From positions 186,001-250,000 of the forward strand of contig NZ_JAKREU010000003.1 in NCBI RefSeq assembly GCF_022664435.1: a DNA stretch of 64,000 nt, read 5' to 3'. The notes under the pieces are model-generated. The model did no database searches, was not told the DNA's origin, and saw only the letters and a list, made by a program, of their open reading frames with translations. A program made the translations under genes and the position numbers. The stretch is from Sphingomonas panni (GTDB lineage: Bacteria > Pseudomonadota > Alphaproteobacteria > Sphingomonadales > Sphingomonadaceae). How positions within the stretch are numbered: the stretch's first letter is position 1; the number at the start of each line of letters is the position of its first letter. Positions 60,576 through 64,000 of this stretch are shown piece after piece.

Positions 60576-61880
60576 ATGAACAGTCATTCAGCCTCCGCTG
60601 CGGTCCCCGACCGCGCCGCCCGCCTGAAGGCGATCATCGGTGGGTCCACCGGCAATCTGGTCGAATGGTTCGACTGGTATGTCTATGCGGCCTTCTCGCT
60701 CTATTTCGCGCCGCATTTCTTCCCCAGCACCGACCGGACGGCGCAGCTGCTCGGCACCGCGGCGGTGTTCGCGGTCGGGTTCGTCATGCGGCCGATCGGC
60801 GCGTGGATCATGGGCATCTATGCCGACCGCCATGGGCGCAAGGCCGGGCTGTCGATCTCGGTCACGTTGATGTGCGCCGGATCGCTGATGATCGCGCTGA
60901 CGCCGGGGTTCGAGACGATCGGCATCGCCGCCCCGATCCTGCTGACCCTCGCGCGGCTGATGCAGGGCCTGTCGGTCGGCGGCGAATATGGCGCCAGCGC
61001 GACCTATCTGTCGGAAATGGCGGGCAAGGACCGGCGCGGCTTCTTCTCGTCCTTTCAATATGTCACGCTGATCTCGGGACAGCTGCTCGCGATCCTCGTC
61101 CTGCTGGTTCTCCAATCGACGATGAGCGAGGGGCAGCTCGACGCATGGGGCTGGCGCATTCCGTTCGCCATCGGCGCGGTGCTGGCGGTGGTCGTGTTCT
61201 GGATTCGACGCGGCCTCGCCGAAAGCCAGAGCTTCACCAATGCCAAGGCGGCGGGCGCGCCCAAGTCGGGCTTTCTCCAGCTGCTGACCCAGCATCCCAA
61301 GGAAACCGCCGTCGTCATGCTGCTGACGGCGGGCGGCACGCTCGCCTTCTACGCCTATTCGATCTACATGCAGAAATTCCTGGTCAACACCTCCGGGTTC
61401 AGCCGGGAAGTCGCCAGCCAGATCAACGGCGTAACGCTGTTCGTCTTCATGCTGCTGCAACCGGTCGCCGGCGCGCTCAGCGACCGGATCGGGCGCAAAC
61501 CGCTGATGATCGCGTTCGGCCTGGCCGGCGTCCTGTTCACCTATCCGATCTTCTCCACGCTGGAGACGACGCGCGATCCGATCACCGCCGGGCTGCTGGT
61601 GATGGGGGCGCTAGTGATCGTCACCGGCTATACCTCGATCAACGCGGTGGTGAAGGCCGAGCTGTTCCCGGCGCATATCCGTGCGCTGGGCGTGGCGCTG
61701 CCCTATGCGCTGGCCAACACCCTGTTCGGCGGCACGGCGGAGGTCGTCGCGCTGAAGTTCAAGGACGCCGGCTTCGAACGCGGCTTCTACTGGTATGTGA
61801 CGGCGATGATCGCCGTGTCGCTGGTCGTCTACCTGCGGATGCGCGATACGCGGACGCACAGCCAGATCATGGAGGATTGA
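60576..61880 (+). CDS. MHS-family metabolite:proton symporter (KgtP/ProP-like)
   Basis: A 434-residue MFS protein with the MHS signature GNLVEWFDWYVYAAFSLYFAPHFFP, RPIGAWIMGIYADRHGRKAGL and QGLSVGGEYGASATYLSEM, and a C-terminal TAEVVALKFKDAG. These features are shared by KgtP (alpha-ketoglutarate), ProP and related proton symporters. Substrate remains open. It is followed by a family A palindrome and convergent HIRAN gene. Confidence 0.88.
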   Translation: MNSHSASAAVPDRAARLKAIIGGSTGNLVEWFDWYVYAAFSLYFAPHFFPSTDRTAQLLGTAAVFAVGFVMRPIGAWIMGIYADRHGRKAGLSISVTLMCAGSLMIALTPGFETIGIAAPILLTLARLMQGLSVGGEYGASATYLSEMAGKDRRGFFSSFQYVTLISGQLLAILVLLVLQSTMSEGQLDAWGWRIPFAIGAVLAVVVFWIRRGLAESQSFTNAKAAGAPKSGFLQLLTQHPKETAVVMLLTAGGTLAFYAYSIYMQKFLVNTSGFSREVASQINGVTLFVFMLLQPVAGALSDRIGRKPLMIAFGLAGVLFTYPIFSTLETTRDPITAGLLVMGALVIVTGYTSINAVVKAELFPAHIRALGVALPYALANTLFGGTAEVVALKFKDAGFERGFYWYVTAMIAVSLVVYLRMRDTRTHSQIMED

Positions 61881-61902
61881 TCGCCTCCCCCATTTTTCTT
61901 TC

Positions 61903-61999
61903 CCGTTCGGTTCGAGTAGCGATCGAGCGAAGTCGAGAGCGCGTATCGAGAACGGGGTTCCGCTGGACGGGCGCTCTCGACAGGCTCGAACCGAACGGA
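61903..61999. repeat. Long palindromic repeat, family A copy 3
   Basis: A shorter version (about 97 bp) of the family A element, from CCGTTCGGTTCGAGTAGC to GGCTCGAACCGAACGG, with arms conserved and interior diverged. It lies between two convergent genes, like copy 1. Confidence 0.9.
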
Positions 62000-62014
62000 T
62001 CGGGACAGAGGGAC

Positions 62015-62407
62015 TTACTCCCAGTCGTCGGGCGGAACCTCGTCCGGCCAGAACTCCGGCTCCGGCTCCACCTCCGCCGCCACGACCTTCGGCAGCACCG
62101 GCACCGCGCCGTCGAACGCCACCCGGATCGCCGCGCCCATCGGCGTCGCCTGCTGGAACAGCGCCGCCACCTCGCGCCCCTGCCGCAGCATCGCGCCGAT
62201 CCACGCCGCGCGGTCGGCGGTCAGATAGCCGATCTGCACCCCGCGCGCGCTCAGCACCATCACCGCATTGGGGTCGACCGGGTTGCGCGGTTCGGGGACC
62301 AGCGTCACCGCCTCGCCCGGCGTGCACAGCAATATCTCGAACCGGCGATTGCCCCCACCCCGATTGGGATGATCGGCCCCGACCACATGCAGGCTCAACT
62401 CACGCAT
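62015..62407 (-). CDS. HIRAN-domain protein
   Basis: A 130-residue protein with a HIRAN-like region: SLHVVGADHPNRGGGNRRFEILL, PEPRNPVDPNAVMVLSARGVQIGYL. HIRAN domains bind DNA 3' ends in DNA-repair helicases such as HLTF. This one is stand-alone with an acidic C-terminal tail. It overlaps the AlkB-like gene by 8 bp, which supports a shared role in DNA damage handling. Confidence 0.82.
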   Translation of the reverse strand: MRELSLHVVGADHPNRGGGNRRFEILLCTPGEAVTLVPEPRNPVDPNAVMVLSARGVQIGYLTADRAAWIGAMLRQGREVAALFQQATPMGAAIRVAFDGAVPVLPKVVAAEVEPEPEFWPDEVPPDDWE

Positions 62408-62990
62408 CGCCGATCTCCCGCCGGAACCGCTCGGTCAGGCTGCGAAAGGTGATCGACCAGCGCGTCGCGTCCATCGGCGCGATGCCATGCTCCCACTCCC
62501 AGCGCGCATCGCCGGTCAGATGGTACGCATCCCCCGCCACCAGCGCTTGCGCGAACCGGTCGAACCCGTCCGCCCGCCGCCGCCGGAACCGCAGCGTGGC
62601 CGGCGCGCCGATCGACAGCCCGACGACATGGTCGAACACCGGCCGGTCGCGATGCCAGCCGATCCCGGCACCCGGATCGTAACGGATCAGCAGCGCCTGC
62701 ACGAGCGCCTCCGCCGCTACGCCCGAAAAGCCTGCCGCCACCTCCCGCACCGCCAACAGCCAGTCGGGCATCGGCTCCGCCTGCCCGACCCGGCCCGCCT
62801 CGAAATCATAATGCCAGCCATAGGAGGCGGTCAGCCGGAGGCCGGTCCATTGCTGGAACCGGAACGGCGTCAGCGGCGCGGCGTCGATCGCCTCGCTCAG
62901 CCCGGCCAGCTGCCCCTGCGGCACCACACCCCGCGCATGGCGCAACCCCGGTATTGTCGGCGCGCCGGCAAAGAGATCGAACTGGGTCAC
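62400..62990 (-). CDS. AlkB-like 2-oxoglutarate/Fe(II)-dependent dioxygenase
   Basis: A 196-residue member of the AlkB family. The iron ligands are the H-x-D pair in GWHRDRPVFDHVVGLSIG and a later His in WEHGIAP; the 2-oxoglutarate salt-bridge Arg is in RWSITFR. LLIRYDPGAGIGWH is a family hallmark. It may reverse alkyl damage in DNA or RNA, or demethylate another substrate. Start at ATG 62990. It forms an operon with the HIRAN gene. Confidence 0.9.
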   Translation of the reverse strand: MTQFDLFAGAPTIPGLRHARGVVPQGQLAGLSEAIDAAPLTPFRFQQWTGLRLTASYGWHYDFEAGRVGQAEPMPDWLLAVREVAAGFSGVAAEALVQALLIRYDPGAGIGWHRDRPVFDHVVGLSIGAPATLRFRRRRADGFDRFAQALVAGDAYHLTGDARWEWEHGIAPMDATRWSITFRSLTERFRREIGDA

Positions 62991-63125
62991 GCGCAGCGAA
63001 ACCCTGTCCGAAAGGGTGCGAAACGGTCCGATGCAACGCCCATGGAACGCAACATGGGTTGGCGGCGTCTGTCCATCAACAAGCGGCGACGATCACGATC
63101 GCCCGTCAAGAACAGGGACAGCTTC

Positions 63126-63581
63126 ATGCCACAGCATAGCGCGGGCATCCTGCTATATCGTCGCACGCCCAGCCCGGCGGTGCTGCTCGTCCATCCCGGC
63201 GGCCCCTATTGGGCGCGGCGGCAGGTCGGCGCGTGGCAGATTCCCAAGGGCCATGTCGAACCCGATGAAGCGGTCGAGGACGCCGCGCGCCGCGAGGTCG
63301 CGGAGGAACTGGGCGTCGCGGTCGTCGCCCCGCTCGCCCCGCTCGGCACGGTGCGACAGGCGGGCGGCAAGTCCGTCTCGGCCTTCGCCGCCGAACAGGA
63401 TGTCGACACCCATGCAATCACCAGCATGACCTTCGAACTGGAATGGCCCCCGCGCAGCGGCCGGCGGCGGAGCTTCCCGGAGGTCGACGCGGCGCGGTGG
63501 ATGCCGGTCGCCGAAGCACGGATGATGATGCTGAAAAGCCAGCTGCCGCTACTGGACCGGATCGAGCCGCTGCTGGGGTAG
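63126..63581 (+). CDS. NUDIX hydrolase
   Basis: A 151-residue protein with the NUDIX box G-x5-E-x7-REVAEELG (in KGHVEPDEAVEDAARREV). The N-terminal SAGILLYRRTPSPAVLLVHPGGPYW and the C-terminal WPPRSGRRRSFPEVD are typical of NTP pyrophosphohydrolases of the DR1025/NUDT2-like type. Start at ATG 63126; an in-frame ATG 87 bp upstream could extend it but the added part is very basic and unlikely. Substrate is unassigned. Confidence 0.88.
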   Translation: MPQHSAGILLYRRTPSPAVLLVHPGGPYWARRQVGAWQIPKGHVEPDEAVEDAARREVAEELGVAVVAPLAPLGTVRQAGGKSVSAFAAEQDVDTHAITSMTFELEWPPRSGRRRSFPEVDAARWMPVAEARMMMLKSQLPLLDRIEPLLG

Positions 63582-63612
63582 GCTCCTTTCCACCCCTTCT
63601 ACCCCACAGCCA

Positions 63613-63737
63613 CCCCGTTCGGTTCGAGCAGCTTCGAGCGAAGTCGAGAAGCGCCGGTCGAGAACGCCTCTCTTGCGGCACCCCCTTCTCGACTACGGTT
63701 CTCGACAGGCTCGAACCTCCGCTCGAAGCAAACGGGG
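63613..63737. repeat. Long palindromic repeat, family A copy 4
   Basis: About 125 bp from CCCCGTTCGGTTCGAGCAGC to GCTCGAAGCAAACGGGG. It closely resembles copy 1, including the CTTCTCGACTACGGTTCTCG arm. It follows the NUDIX gene stop by about 30 bp and may act as its terminator. Confidence 0.9.
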
Positions 63738-63805
63738 GGGGCCTGTGGGGAGAAAGCAAAGGGAACGCCCGAAGCGCGCAGGGTAAGAAAGTCGCCCGCC
63801 CCACC

Positions 63806-63832
63806 CGTCATTCCCGCGAAGGCGGGAATCCA
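63806..63832. repeat. REP-like unit
   Basis: CGTCATTCCCGCGAAGGCGG followed by GAATCCA, a single hairpin unit of the REP-like family. Together with the similar unit at 63931 it marks a repeat-rich, gene-free end of the window. Confidence 0.75.
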
Positions 63833-63930
63833 TACACGCCACCGTCGCGGCAAACCCGCAACGCCAGCGCCAATGGCATCCCACCTCCGCAGAAGTGACG
63901 AACACCAGGAAGCGCCCCGCACACCGCCCC

Positions 63931-63960
63931 CGTCATCCCGGCGAAGGCCGGAATCCACGG
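63931..63960. repeat. REP-like unit (same orientation as the previous)
   Basis: CGTCATCCCGGCGAAGGCCGG and GAATCCACGG, a second unit about 100 bp on, in the same orientation rather than facing. No coding sequence is recognised from 63738 to the window end. Confidence 0.75.
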
Positions 63961-64000
63961 ACGCGAAACGGTCACGCTTCCATCCAAATCACCCGACACA

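Noticed and set aside
1..64000. CRISPR array
   Set aside because: The many repeats are dispersed, palindromic and separated by genes. None form regularly spaced direct repeats with unique spacers, and no cas gene was seen.

Overview
The window is a high-GC chromosomal segment, most likely from a sphingomonad (Sphingomonas or a close relative, Alphaproteobacteria). This rests on codon use, three large TonB-dependent receptors, the style of the type II secretion genes, and several families of short palindromic repeats of a kind common in these genomes. Assignment is from reading the sequence only; no search was run.

Layout. 0-7 kb: the 3' end of a formate/nitrite-transporter-like gene, two tandem paralogous lipoproteins, uvrB, a secreted M20 amidohydrolase and glutaminase. 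7-16 kb: the main type II secretion system (T2SS) locus, as two divergent operons, gspL-M-E-F on the minus strand and gspG-H-I-C-D on the plus strand. 16-18 kb: an alpha/beta hydrolase and a PadR regulator with a membrane partner. 18-25 kb: a FecA-like TonB receptor, a Tat-exported PhoX phosphatase and, divergent from phoX, a compact set of GspL-, GspM- and GspC-like genes. 25-28 kb: molybdate transport (modABC), a phasin-like protein and a 37-residue membrane peptide. 28.5-30.6 kb: lepA and tRNA-Pro(CGG).

30.8-50 kb is a catabolic island that I read as a C-glycoside or 3-keto-glycoside degradation locus. It encodes a Tat-type hitch-hiker subunit plus a GMC flavoprotein (probable glucoside 3-oxidation), an adjacent pair resembling the two subunits of C-glycoside deglycosidase (C-C bond cleavage after 3-oxidation), three more xylose-isomerase-like TIM-barrel proteins, a GH3 glycosidase with an inserted PA14-like domain, an LLM flavin monooxygenase with an FMN reductase, two uptake-type MFS transporters, a TonB receptor, a drug-efflux-type MFS protein and a TetR regulator. 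A shared palindrome (AGAAC-N4-GTTCT core) lies about 35-70 bp upstream of the divergent transcription units of this island and probably marks one TetR regulon.

50-57 kb: a very large TonB receptor, a PHB-depolymerase-like esterase, a YraN-family protein and three uncharacterised proteins. 57-60 kb: gspK, gspJ, a periplasmic-binding-protein/LpoA-like gene and a divergent gspN, supplying pseudopilins absent from the main T2SS locus. 60-64 kb: an MHS-type metabolite transporter, a HIRAN protein, an AlkB-like dioxygenase and a NUDIX hydrolase.

At least four repeat types are scattered through the window: four copies of a roughly 100-125 bp palindrome, many copies of a REP-like element with arms around GGCGGGAATCC, one element beginning TCCTCCCCGGCACGG, and one composite hairpin flanked by a 10-bp direct repeat. 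Two of these elements sit in-frame at the 5' ends of gspH and gspI and appear to encode their prepilin leader peptides.
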